From positions 1,488,001 to 1,552,000 of the forward strand of contig NZ_AP022599.1 of assembly GCF_010725725.1 (NCBI RefSeq): a DNA stretch of 64,000 nt. The letters are read 5' to 3'. Positions 1 through 8,210 of the stretch are shown here, piece after piece. Below the pieces are notes generated by a model. The model saw only the letters and a list, made by a program, of their open reading frames with translations. It was not told the origin of the DNA and ran no database searches. This DNA is from Mycolicibacterium pulveris (lineage in GTDB: Bacteria; Actinomycetota; Actinomycetes; Mycobacteriales; Mycobacteriaceae). How positions within the stretch are numbered: the stretch's first letter is position 1; every line of letters begins with the position of its first letter. The position numbers were made by a program, and so were the translations under genes.

Positions 1-86
1 GTGTCGAACATCGCGACGACGTCGCCGCCGGCGTGCTCGGCGGTTGATGCGAAGAGCAGCGCGGCACGCGCGTGCGGGGTCGCCAA
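1..86 (-). CDS. possible start of a divergent gene, cut by window edge
   Basis: An open minus-strand frame runs off the left edge. A TTG start at 86-84 follows a GGAGAAG ribosome-binding-like stretch and gives about 28 residues (beginning ATPHARAALLFASTAEHAGG) with nearly every third codon position G or C. That codon pattern fits coding, but too little is visible to name a product. If real, it is divergent from the enoyl-CoA hydratase and shares the AT-rich control region at about 100-150. Confidence 0.35.
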   Translation of the reverse strand, partial: MATPHARAALLFASTAEHAGGDVVAMFD

Positions 87-126
87 GGTCGACTTCTCCG
101 TATCTCAACTGGGCTCGGAACTTATT

Positions 127-149
127 AGTACACTGATTACTATGATTTC
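127..149 (+). promoter_or_regulatory. operator-like motif, copy 1 (diverged)
   Basis: AT-rich stretch in very GC-rich DNA. It contains CACTGATTACTATGAT and matches the copy at 24392-24414 (read on the minus strand) at 15 of 23 positions by eye. The core ACTGATTA is kept. It covers the ATG at 142, which argues that the downstream gene starts at 175. Confidence 0.5.
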
Positions 150-174
150 CGCTACCCCCCACGATCAAGTGCCC

Positions 175-975
175 ATGGACGGGGTGGACGCGGCCCGGTT
201 GCAGGACATCGAGTTCGGCATCGAGGACCACGTCGCCACCATCACTTTGAACCGTCCGGACGCGCTCAACGCGGTTTCCGCTCAGATGGCCGCCGAACTG
301 GCGTGGGCGTGGCAGACGGTGCGCGACGACGACGAGGTCCATGCGGTGGTGCTGCGGGCCGCCGGCGACCGCGCGTTCTGCACCGGCGTCGACGTCAAGG
401 GGGACGGCAGCTGGTTCTTCCGGTCCAACGTGTGGAACACCTTCGACCCGGGCACGGTGATCTCGCCGAAGATCGTGCACCGCTGTTGGAAGCCGGTCGT
501 CACCGCCGTTCACGGGTTCGCCGCCGGCGGCGCGCAGTATCTGCTCAACGAGTCCGACATCATCATCTGCTCGGAGGATGCGAGTTTCTTTGACCCGCAT
601 GCCAACGCGTCGATCGTCTCGGCCCTCGAGCCGATCGGGATGCTGCACCGGGGCGTGCCGCTCGGCGAGGTGTTGCGGTGGGCGCTGATGGGCACCGAGG
701 AGCGCATCTCCGCGGCGACGGCCCTGCGTATCGGGCTGGTGTCCGAGGTCGTCGCCCGCGAGGAGCTGTGGGACCGGGCGCAGGCGATCGCGGCCTCCAT
801 CGCGGCGCGCAACCCGACCGCCATCCAGGGCAGCGTGCGGGCGATATGGGAATCTTTAGAAATGACCAGGTCGACCGCGCTGCACAACGGCATGGCCTAC
901 ACCCATATCGGCAACCCGCCGCTTGCCGAGCGCCGGGCGGCGCCGCGCCGCAACGGGCCGCCCACCTATCGGTGA
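175..975 (+). CDS. enoyl-CoA hydratase/isomerase (crotonase) family protein
   Basis: Crotonase-fold protein of about 266 residues, the usual length for a soluble beta-oxidation enzyme acting on 2-enoyl-CoA or a related acyl-CoA. Visible signatures are the oxyanion-hole stretch FCTGVDVKG and the core HGFAAGGAQYLLNESDIIICSED. The frame is open back to base 1, but 175 is preferred because the alternative ATG at 142 lies inside an operator-like motif. By eye, the two glutamates of classic hydratases are replaced (Gln in GGAQ, and no Glu after FFDP), so hydration is doubtful and another crotonase reaction is possible. Its stop is 4 bases before the next gene, suggesting co-transcription with the regulator. 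Confidence 0.8.
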   Translation: MDGVDAARLQDIEFGIEDHVATITLNRPDALNAVSAQMAAELAWAWQTVRDDDEVHAVVLRAAGDRAFCTGVDVKGDGSWFFRSNVWNTFDPGTVISPKIVHRCWKPVVTAVHGFAAGGAQYLLNESDIIICSEDASFFDPHANASIVSALEPIGMLHRGVPLGEVLRWALMGTEERISAATALRIGLVSEVVAREELWDRAQAIAASIAARNPTAIQGSVRAIWESLEMTRSTALHNGMAYTHIGNPPLAERRAAPRRNGPPTYR

Positions 976-979
976 TGCC

Positions 980-2413
980 TTGAACCCCGAACGGATCGCA
1001 CCGCGAGTCGACTCGCGCCAGGCCAAGCTGGCCGGCCGCGCAGCCGAGCAGATCGTCAATGATGTGGTCGAGCTGGGGTGGCCGGTCGGCGAGGTGCTGG
1101 GTTCGGAGACCGAACTTCTCGAGCGGTACGGGGTCAGTCGCGCGGTGCTGCGTGAGGCGATCCGGCTCGTCGAACATCAACGCGTGGCGCGGATGCGCCG
1201 CGGCACCGGGGGCGGCCTGGTGATCGACGAACCCGACGTCGACGCCGTCATCGGGCCCGCGGTCATCTACCTGCTGCGCGTCGGCGCCACCCTCAACGAG
1301 ATCTTCGACACCAGAATCCTACTCGAGGAACTCGCCGCCGAACTCGCCACGCTACGCGTCGCCGAGGCGGATCTGGCGACCCTTCGCGACGCCGTGGACC
1401 GCGAAGCCGAGGGCCGGCTCGCCGACTTCCGCGAGCTGCACACCCGGCTCGCCGCGCTGTCGGGCAACCCGGTGCTCGAGCTGTTCGTCGAAACCTTCAG
1501 CCGGGTCTGCAATTTCCACTTCGCCGACGTGGCCAGCGTGCCCCCCGACGTCGATCGCGCGGTGTTGCGGGCCCATCGCGGCATCGCGAAAGCGGTGCTG
1601 GCCAACGATCCCGCGCTGGCCCGCGAACGGATGCGCAGGCACCTGCGCGCCGAGGCCGACTTCATCCGCGCGCAGCCGGACACCGTGCAGCGCCTGGACC
1701 CCGAGGTGGCGCTCGCGGGCACGCTGGGCGACAAGCGCGGCGAAGCGCTGGCACGGCAGATCTTCGCCGAGCTCGCCAGCTCCGGTGCCACCCCGGGCAC
1801 GTTCGTCGGGTCGGAGGCCGCCCTGATGGAGAAGCACCGGGCCAGCCGCGCCGTCGTGCGCGAGGCCATCCGGATCCTGGAATACCACCGGATCGCGCTG
1901 ACCCGGCGGGGTCCCGGCGGCGGTTTGTTCGTCACCGAGCCCGACATCTCCGCCGTCGTCGACATCTTCGCGATCTATCTGCGCCGCCACGGGGTGAAGG
2001 TCCGGCACCTTGCCGACCTGCGCACCGGGCTCGAACTCGCGGTCGTCGCGCGCGCCGCCGAGACGCTGAAATCCGGCGGCGGTGATTCGGCGGCGATCGA
2101 GGCCGCGCTGCGCGCCGAGTCCGAGCACGGCCCCGCGACGGCGTTCGGCCACGGCGAGGACTTCCACTCGATGCTGGCCAGGCTGACCGGCAACCGGGCG
2201 CTGAGCCTGGTACACAGCGTCACGATGCGGCTCGGCTGGCAGTTCTTCTCCCAGTACGCAATTGAAGATCCCCGCGTGGCGGCGATGTCGCAGGAGTTGC
2301 CGTCCACGGTGGGGCCCGCCCACCAGAGCATCGCCGACGCCCTGCTGGCCGGCGACACCGAACTGGCGGTGGCACGGATGCGCGATCACATGACCGCCAC
2401 CGGCCCGACATGA
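980..2413 (+). CDS. tandem-duplicated GntR/FadR-type transcriptional regulator
   Basis: 477 residues made of two complete FadR-like units. The first winged helix-turn-helix spans about residues 20-90 (SRAVLREAIRLVEHQRVA, then RRGTGGGLVI) and is followed by an all-helical FCD-type effector domain to about 225. A second wHTH at about 250-320 (SRAVVREAIRILEYHRIA, then RRGPGGGLFV) is followed by another FCD domain. Ordinary family members are about 220-260 residues with one of each. Start chosen at TTG 980, just after the stop of the crotonase gene; ATG 923 would overlap that gene by 53 bases. It probably senses an acyl-CoA or organic acid and controls the surrounding catabolic genes. Confidence 0.85.
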   Translation: MNPERIAPRVDSRQAKLAGRAAEQIVNDVVELGWPVGEVLGSETELLERYGVSRAVLREAIRLVEHQRVARMRRGTGGGLVIDEPDVDAVIGPAVIYLLRVGATLNEIFDTRILLEELAAELATLRVAEADLATLRDAVDREAEGRLADFRELHTRLAALSGNPVLELFVETFSRVCNFHFADVASVPPDVDRAVLRAHRGIAKAVLANDPALARERMRRHLRAEADFIRAQPDTVQRLDPEVALAGTLGDKRGEALARQIFAELASSGATPGTFVGSEAALMEKHRASRAVVREAIRILEYHRIALTRRGPGGGLFVTEPDISAVVDIFAIYLRRHGVKVRHLADLRTGLELAVVARAAETLKSGGGDSAAIEAALRAESEHGPATAFGHGEDFHSMLARLTGNRALSLVHSVTMRLGWQFFSQYAIEDPRVAAMSQELPSTVGPAHQSIADALLAGDTELAVARMRDHMTATGPT

Positions 2414-2464
2414 GCTGACCCGAACACCGGCGTCCCGCCCCGGACTTTCCCCGCGGCGCAATTA

Positions 2465-2487
2465 AGGATACTGTTTTATCTGAATCT
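2465..2487 (+). promoter_or_regulatory. operator-like motif, copy 2
   Basis: AGGATACTG, 7 bases, then TGAATCT. Both halves are identical to the copy at 24392-24414 on the opposite strand, with 19 of 23 positions the same overall. It lies 16 bases before the acyl-CoA ligase start, in an AT-rich gap. The half-sites GATACT and TGAATC form an imperfect dyad with an 8-base spacer. Confidence 0.6.
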
Positions 2488-2503
2488 ATGCGCGGGAGGC
2501 TGG

Positions 2504-4078
2504 ATGCGGCATCCATGGGATCAGCGGCTCGGGGTGTGGTGGATCGCCGAGGATCACCCCGAGACACCGGCCATCGTCGAATCGCCCAGCGGCCGGACCA
2601 TGACGTTCGCCGAGTTGGCGGCCGCGGCGCACCGGGTGGCGAACGCGTTGCGCGCGCACGGGCTGCGGGTCGCTGACACCGTGGCCTACGCGCTGCCCAA
2701 CGACGTCGACGCGGTCATCTGGCAGCTGGCCACCACCGAGATCGGGCTGCGCTACCTCACCCTCAACACCGCGCTGTCCGCCGACGAGTTCACCTCGATC
2801 CTCGAGCACTCCGGCGCCTCGGCGCTGGCGGTCCACCCCGACTACCTCGACCGCTTCCACTCGGTGCCCGACGGCGCCGGGCTGCGGATCGTCGTGGGCG
2901 AACCTGCCCCCGCCGGCTGTCCTGACGGCTTTGTCAGCGAAAGCGACTTCCTGGCCGGGCAGCCGTCGACGCCGCCCGCCGACCGCACCCAGGGCGACGC
3001 GATCCGCTACTCCTCGGGCACCACGGGCAAGCCCAAGGGCATCGTGCGCCCGCTCGAGGAACGCGACCCCGGCGCGGCCGCCAACGCGCACGCGATCTTC
3101 GGGCGCGCCTTCGACTTCCGGCCGCTCGAAGGCGTTCACCTGGTGTCGACCGGTATGCACCATGCCGGATGCCAGAGCTTCTACCTCGGCGCGCTCAATG
3201 TCGGTCAGGCCCTGGCGATTCTGGGCAGGTTCGATGCCGAGGAGACGCTGACGGCGATCGAACGGCACGGCGTGACGACGGCCTACATGGTGCCCACCCA
3301 GTTCGTGCGGATGCTGAGGCTGCCGACACACGTGCGCAACAAGTACGACCTGTCGAGCCTGCGATCGGTGATCCATTCCGCCGCACCCTGCCCGCTGCAG
3401 GTGAAGAAGGACATGATGGCGTGGTGGGGTCCGGTGATCTGGGAGACCTACGGCGGCACCGAGGGCCCGGCCACCATCGCCAAACCCCACCACTGGCTGG
3501 AGAAGCCGGGCACCGTCGGCCGCCCGATCCGCGGTGTGCGGGTGCATATCCTCGATGACGAGGGTAACGCTTTGCCGCCCAACGCAATTGGCAACGTCTT
3601 TATCGAACGGATCGATGGGCAGTCATTCGAGTACCGCAACGACGCCGAACTCACCGCGTCGGTGCATCGCGGATCGGCGTTCACCATCGGCGACGTCGGG
3701 TACCTCGACGACGACGGATACCTCTTCATCTGTGACCGCGCCAAGGACATGATCATCAGCGGCGGGGTCAACATCTACCCCGCCGAAGTCGAGGGGGTGC
3801 TGCTCACCCATCCCGCGGTGGGCGACGTCGCGGTCATCGGGGTCCCCGACCCGGAGTGGGGCGAACAGGTCAAGGCCGTGGTCGAACTCGTCGACGAGGC
3901 CGAGCCGTCGGCCGAGCTGGCCGACGAGCTCATCGCGTTCTGCCGGGCCAGGCTCGCCGGCTTCAAGTGTCCGCGGTCGGTGGATTTCGAAGCGAGACTG
4001 CCCCGCAACGAAGCAGGCAAGTTGATCAAGCGCGTCGTCCGCGACGCCTACTGGGCCGAAGCCGGCAGGCGGGTCTGA
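2504..4078 (+). CDS. acyl-CoA synthetase (AMP-forming, FadD-like)
   Basis: 524-residue member of the ANL adenylating superfamily that activates a carboxylic acid to its CoA thioester through an acyl-adenylate. Visible motifs in order are the P-loop-like YSSGTTGKPKGI (about 168-179), YGGTEG (adenine binding), GDVGYLDDDGYLFICDR (ribose binding plus hinge), SGGVNIYPAEVE, and a C-terminal EAGKLIKR containing the adenylation lysine. The ATG at 2504 follows GGGAGG. It is followed after 4 bases by a TesB thioesterase and lies downstream of operator-like copy 2. The substrate is not readable; the context suggests a fatty, cyclic or aromatic acid delivered by the neighbouring Mce importer. Confidence 0.9.
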   Translation: MRHPWDQRLGVWWIAEDHPETPAIVESPSGRTMTFAELAAAAHRVANALRAHGLRVADTVAYALPNDVDAVIWQLATTEIGLRYLTLNTALSADEFTSILEHSGASALAVHPDYLDRFHSVPDGAGLRIVVGEPAPAGCPDGFVSESDFLAGQPSTPPADRTQGDAIRYSSGTTGKPKGIVRPLEERDPGAAANAHAIFGRAFDFRPLEGVHLVSTGMHHAGCQSFYLGALNVGQALAILGRFDAEETLTAIERHGVTTAYMVPTQFVRMLRLPTHVRNKYDLSSLRSVIHSAAPCPLQVKKDMMAWWGPVIWETYGGTEGPATIAKPHHWLEKPGTVGRPIRGVRVHILDDEGNALPPNAIGNVFIERIDGQSFEYRNDAELTASVHRGSAFTIGDVGYLDDDGYLFICDRAKDMIISGGVNIYPAEVEGVLLTHPAVGDVAVIGVPDPEWGEQVKAVVELVDEAEPSAELADELIAFCRARLAGFKCPRSVDFEARLPRNEAGKLIKRVVRDAYWAEAGRRV

Positions 4079-4082
4079 GCGG

Positions 4083-4919
4083 ATGACCCAGACCTCGCGC
4101 GAGGTGTTCGACGCCGACCAGGCCGCCCCGACGGCCGTCGCACAGGTCCTGCAACTCAAATCCCTTCCCCACGATCGGTTTCGGGCCGACCCGGTGAGCG
4201 TGACCGGTCGCCGCACCATCTACGGCGGACAGGTCGCCGCCCAGGCGTTGCGCGCGGCCAGCTTCACGGTGCCCGACGATCGGGTCGCGCACTCGATGCA
4301 CGCGTACTTCCTCGCTGCCGGGGATGCCAGCAGGCCGATCGAGCTGAAGGTCGAGCGCGACCGCGACGGCGGGCGCTACTCGGGTCGCCGGGTCAGCGCG
4401 GTGCAGGGCGAATCGGTGATCTTCTCGATGGTCTGCTCGTTCACCCGCCCCGCCGACGGCGCACCCGAATTCCAGGCCATCCCGATGCCCGACGTGCAGC
4501 GGCCCACCGAATTGCCGACGCATCAACTCAACGCGTCGCGCACCTTCGACCTGGAGGTGCGCGTGCCCGAGGACACCGAGCCGTGGTATCGCTGGCCGGC
4601 GCGGCTGTGGCTGCGCATCCGGGAGCGGCTGGCCGACGAGCCGAACGTGCGGGCCTGCGGCATGGTGTTCCTCTCCGACCTGTGCACCGGGCTGTCCCGG
4701 GCGCCCCAGATCGAACAGGTGGGGCTGCTGCCCAGCGTCGACCACGCGGTCTGGCTGCACCGCGACGGCGATCCCAACGGGTGGCTGCTGATCGACCTTC
4801 ATCCGCTGTCCACGTCGGGCGGGCGCGGCGTCTACACCGGTCAGATCTTCGACGAGCGAGGCGGGTTGGTGGCCAGCCTGGCCCAGGAGTCGCTGTTCGA
4901 CCTCCCGCGCGGCCGATGA
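4083..4919 (+). CDS. tesB: acyl-CoA thioesterase II (TesB family)
   Basis: 278-residue double-hotdog thioesterase that hydrolyses acyl-CoA to free acid and CoA. The N-terminal hotdog shows TIYGGQVAAQALRAA. The C-terminal hotdog carries SVDHAVWLHR, matching the SLDHAMWFH-type segment with the catalytic aspartate of TesB. Length and layout fit the family. It starts 4 bases after the acyl-CoA ligase, so the two are almost certainly co-transcribed. A ligase and thioesterase together may balance CoA use or release a shortened acid. Confidence 0.9.
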   Translation: MTQTSREVFDADQAAPTAVAQVLQLKSLPHDRFRADPVSVTGRRTIYGGQVAAQALRAASFTVPDDRVAHSMHAYFLAAGDASRPIELKVERDRDGGRYSGRRVSAVQGESVIFSMVCSFTRPADGAPEFQAIPMPDVQRPTELPTHQLNASRTFDLEVRVPEDTEPWYRWPARLWLRIRERLADEPNVRACGMVFLSDLCTGLSRAPQIEQVGLLPSVDHAVWLHRDGDPNGWLLIDLHPLSTSGGRGVYTGQIFDERGGLVASLAQESLFDLPRGR

Positions 4920-4929
4920 GCGCCGCGAA

Positions 4930-4952
4930 ACTATTCCCTAAATAAGTATCCT
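4930..4952 (-). promoter_or_regulatory. operator-like motif, copy 3
   Basis: Read on the minus strand it begins AGGATACT and continues TATTTAGGGAAT, matching the 24392-24414 copy at 16 of 23 positions (better with a one-base shorter spacer). It lies 17 bases before the ATG at 4970. The sequence TAGGAT at 4958-4963, six bases before that ATG, could be a -10 box for a leaderless transcript, so a bound repressor would sit over the promoter. Confidence 0.5.
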
Positions 4953-4969
4953 TTAGTTAGGATCGGTTC

Positions 4970-6061
4970 ATGGTCAGAGCGGACGCGGCGTGCGGGGATG
5001 CGTCGGTCGTCACCGCCGAGACCCCGTTCCTTCCCGACGACGACGCCTTTCACCGCTCTCCCGACGACAATCCGTTCTGGGCCGAGACCACGTGGTGGTC
5101 GTTCAACGTGCCCGAACGCAAGCTCGGCGGGTGGCTGCACGCACAGTTCAACACCAACCGCGGCACGGTGACGTGGCGGGTCTATGTCTGGGACCCCCGC
5201 GGCGCGGACCCGGAGCAGTTGCGTTACTTCCGCATGGAAACCGACGTGCCGATGCGGGATCTGGCGCCCGACCTGCGCGACATCGCCATCCCGGGCGGTG
5301 GGTTCAGCGTCCGGATGCTGCGTCCGCTGCACGATTACCGCATCGAATACAGCGATCCCGCAGCGGGTTTCGCGGTGCACCTGGACTTCGAAGGGGTGCA
5401 TCCACCGCGGCGGTTCACCCCGGGTGAGCCGCCCTTCATGGAGCACACCCACCTCGATCAGCTGGGGCACGTGACGGGCGAGCTGGTGCTCTCCGGGGAA
5501 CGCATCCCCATCGACTGCTACTCGGTGCGGGACCGGTCGTGGGCCCCCCGCGGCGCACCCAAGCGCACGGGTGACAAACCGGCCGCCGCACCGACGAACC
5601 GGGTGCGGCATCCCGGCGGACCGCGCTGGCGGGAAATCGAGCGCGAGCGCGGAAGAGGGCGAATTCAGTACATCTTCGGGCACGCCGGCGCCGACGTCGG
5701 GTTCCTCGGCTTTGTGCGGGTCGCCGACGGTGACGCCGGGGGGTGGTCACCGCTCAACCACGGCTGGCTGCTGGCCGACGGACACTTCGAGCGGCTGGAC
5801 AAGTCGGCCAGCGTGATGAAGAACTACCGCGATCCCCGCACCGGCTGGAGCGACCACATGGAGCTTCGGCTCACCGACCTGACCGGCCGCACGCTGGATG
5901 TCGAGGGCCACAGCGTCAGCCACATCTGCGAACGCGGAGGCGGCAGCACCGCGCTGATGCGCTGGGAATTGGGCGGCCGCATCGGGTGGGGCGAAGACCA
6001 AGACATCTGGCACCCAAAGCATTTCGCAAGGATGCTGGAAGCCCTGCAGGCCGTGCGGTGA
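4970..6061 (+). CDS. DUF7064/DUF7065-like protein (CrtC/AttH-type lipocalin-like fold)
   Basis: 363 residues, soluble, without a signal peptide or membrane segment. The pattern, with a WWSFNVPERKLGGWL opening, DCYSVRDRSWAPRG in the middle and a second half containing INHGW-like and MELRLTDLTGR strands, resembles the two beta-barrel DUF7064/7065 proteins often found beside acyl-CoA enzymes in actinobacteria. The assignment is from memory of the family and is tentative. The gene starts new control (operator-like copy 3 upstream) and runs into the CoA-transferase gene 22 bases downstream. No reaction can be assigned. Confidence 0.6.
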   Translation: MVRADAACGDASVVTAETPFLPDDDAFHRSPDDNPFWAETTWWSFNVPERKLGGWLHAQFNTNRGTVTWRVYVWDPRGADPEQLRYFRMETDVPMRDLAPDLRDIAIPGGGFSVRMLRPLHDYRIEYSDPAAGFAVHLDFEGVHPPRRFTPGEPPFMEHTHLDQLGHVTGELVLSGERIPIDCYSVRDRSWAPRGAPKRTGDKPAAAPTNRVRHPGGPRWREIERERGRGRIQYIFGHAGADVGFLGFVRVADGDAGGWSPLNHGWLLADGHFERLDKSASVMKNYRDPRTGWSDHMELRLTDLTGRTLDVEGHSVSHICERGGGSTALMRWELGGRIGWGEDQDIWHPKHFARMLEALQAVR

Positions 6062-6083
6062 TCGACTTGGACAGGAGCGACAG

Positions 6084-7292
6084 GTGACCGGACCATTCGA
6101 AGGCGTTCGTGTGGTGGAGGTCGCCTCGTGGACCTTCGTTCCCGGCGCCGGTGCCATCATGGCCGATCTCGGCGCCGATGTGATCAAGGTCGAACCGCCG
6201 GACGGGGATCCACAGCGGGCGCTTCGCAACGCCATCAACGCCGACGATTCCAGCCCGAATCCGTTTCTGCACGTGCCTAATCGGGGTAAGCGCAGCATCA
6301 CCTTGAACCTCACGAGCCAGGCCGGCCACGACACGCTGCTGAAACTCACCAAGAGCGCGGACGTGTTCCTGACCAGCTACCTGCCGAAGGTCCGCACCAA
6401 ACTCGGCATCGACGTCGACGACCTGCGCGGCGAGCACTCCCGTCTCATCTACGCTCGCGGAACAGGTTGGGGCACTTCGGGTCCGATGGCCGACGCCGGT
6501 GGCTTCGACTCGGCTGCGGCCTGGTCGGCCGCCGGCGTGCAGCACAAGCTCACCGAACCCGGCGCCCAATCGCCTGCCGCGCAGCCCGCCGCGTTCTACG
6601 ACCTGCAGGGCTCGAGCGCGATCGCGGGGGCCGTGGCGATGGCCCTGTACCGGCGGGAGCGAACCGGCGAGGGCGGGGTGGTCGACGTTTCGCTGTTGAA
6701 CACCGGCATGTGGACGATGAGCCCCGACCTGGCCGCCGCCGCCGCCGGGTCCGGTGAACTGCCGAGGCCCAACCGGTTTGACGCCCCCAACCCGATCGTC
6801 AACCTCTACCGCACCGCCGACGATCGGTGGCTGAACCTGGTGTGCCTGCAGGCCGACCGGTTCTGGGGCGAGTTGTGTGAGCTGATCGGCAGGCCGGAGC
6901 TGGCCGACGACGAGCGGTTCCACGACGGAGTTTCGCGGTTCGTCAACCGGGAGGCCTGTGTCGCCGAGCTGGACAAGACGTTCGGTGCACGCACGATGGA
7001 CGAGTGGAAGTCGGTGCTGTCGGGTTTCTCCGGAGTGTGGGCGCCCGCAGCGACTTTCGAGGAAGTGTGTGAGAACCCGCAGGTCGCCGAGAACGGCTAC
7101 CTGCCCGCCGTCGCGGGCAACGACGGCCGGGAATTCCGGCTGGTGTCACCCCCGTATCAGTTCGACGGTGTCCCAGGAGCACCGGCCGGGCCCGCACCCG
7201 AACTCGGGCAGCACACCGAAGAGGTGCTGCTGGAATCCGGTTTGGACTGGGACGAGATCAGCGCGCTGCGCGACAGCGGAGCCCTGGATTGA
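6084..7292 (+). CDS. family III CoA-transferase (CaiB/BaiF)
   Basis: 402-residue enzyme that moves CoA between carboxylic acids. The N terminus (GVRVVEVASWTFVPGAGAIMADLGADVIKVE) is the typical CaiB/BaiF opening, followed by GKRSITLNL. The aspartate in FYDLQG is the likely covalent aspartyl-CoA residue. The C-terminal PYQFDGV and ELGQHTEEVL are also typical. The GTG start at 6084 follows AGGAGCGACAG. It would let the pathway activate its substrate from an existing CoA ester without ATP, complementing the upstream ligase. Confidence 0.9.
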   Translation: MTGPFEGVRVVEVASWTFVPGAGAIMADLGADVIKVEPPDGDPQRALRNAINADDSSPNPFLHVPNRGKRSITLNLTSQAGHDTLLKLTKSADVFLTSYLPKVRTKLGIDVDDLRGEHSRLIYARGTGWGTSGPMADAGGFDSAAAWSAAGVQHKLTEPGAQSPAAQPAAFYDLQGSSAIAGAVAMALYRRERTGEGGVVDVSLLNTGMWTMSPDLAAAAAGSGELPRPNRFDAPNPIVNLYRTADDRWLNLVCLQADRFWGELCELIGRPELADDERFHDGVSRFVNREACVAELDKTFGARTMDEWKSVLSGFSGVWAPAATFEEVCENPQVAENGYLPAVAGNDGREFRLVSPPYQFDGVPGAPAGPAPELGQHTEEVLLESGLDWDEISALRDSGALD

Positions 7293-7299
7293 AGCCATG

Positions 7300-8094
7300 T
7301 CACACGTAGAGGTCGATCACCGTCTCCTTGGCGAGGTCACCCCACAGCATGCTGCGGCCCGCCCGCTCCATGTGCGCGGCCCAATGATCCCTGGCGCCGG
7401 CACCGTCGCCGGCCTCGATCAGCGCGACGAGCTTGTTGAACGCCTTGATGGTCTGCTTGTACTGCTTCTCGATTCCGGCGGGGTTGGTCGCCGTGCTCAT
7501 CACCCGGGTCATGTGGCGCGTCACGACCTCCCGCAGCACCGCCCCGAACAGCCGCAGCGTGTTGTTGCCGGCCCGCTCCATGATCAGGTCGTGGAATCGG
7601 AACGTGGCCGCAGTCCACTCCGCGTAATCCGCACCCGCGGTGCCCTCCTCGACCAGGGCCGCCAGCGCGCTCGCCGCCGCCTTGAGGTCGGCGATGTCCT
7701 CGGGCGTCGCGCGCCGCGCCACCATCTGTGCCGCTGCCGGTTCGAACACCTTGCGCGCCTCGTAAAGGTCGGTAAGGGTGGTGCCGGACATCTGCAGAAG
7801 CAGGCCAAAATTCCTTGCCGCTACGGATGTTTCGGGCGAGCACACCAGCACTCCACCGCGCGAGCCGCGTCGCACAACGATCAGCGACTCGCTTTCCAGA
7901 ATGCGAAAGGCCTCACGCAACGTGGGACGCGAGACCCCGAACTGTTTGACCAGTTCCACCTCGGTGGGCAGCGCGTCCCCCTCCTTCAGCACACCGCGCA
8001 CGATGCTGCTGCGCAGATGGTCGGCAATGAGCTCAGCGGTCTTCGGTGCGCGCACCAGCTTGGACTCGCCGTTCCCCCCGCTCGACAGGTCCAT
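7300..8094 (-). CDS. FadR-type GntR transcriptional regulator
   Basis: About 264 residues. An N-terminal winged helix-turn-helix (GDALPTEVELVKQFGVSRPT, then LREAFRILESESLI) is followed by the RRGSRGG wing and an all-helical FCD domain with metal or ligand-binding histidine positions (FRFHDLIMERAGNN). ATG 8094 is preferred over the TTG at 8154. It is convergent with the CoA-transferase (7 bases between stops) and was probably divergent from the aldehyde dehydrogenase before the IS110-family element landed in between. Likely a local repressor of the catabolic genes. Confidence 0.85.
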   Translation of the reverse strand: MDLSSGGNGESKLVRAPKTAELIADHLRSSIVRGVLKEGDALPTEVELVKQFGVSRPTLREAFRILESESLIVVRRGSRGGVLVCSPETSVAARNFGLLLQMSGTTLTDLYEARKVFEPAAAQMVARRATPEDIADLKAAASALAALVEEGTAGADYAEWTAATFRFHDLIMERAGNNTLRLFGAVLREVVTRHMTRVMSTATNPAGIEKQYKQTIKAFNKLVALIEAGDGAGARDHWAAHMERAGRSMLWGDLAKETVIDLYV

Positions 8095-8210
8095 CCGATG
8101 ATCCGTCCTCGCCGGCTCGCACTGTGTGAGGCGAACCCATTGCCCGCCTTCCAATTACCTAACTGATTGTACTCAACCCAGGACCCACAGGAGGATTCTC
8201 AATGAGGTTG

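Noticed and set aside
1..174. N-terminal extension of the crotonase gene from base 1
   Set aside because: It covers an AT-rich operator-like region and has no family similarity.
4950..4961. CCTTTAGTTAGG similar to CCTTAGTTAGG at 9615-9605 (minus strand)
   Set aside because: Seven-base core only; may reflect the IS border repeat rather than a second operator family.
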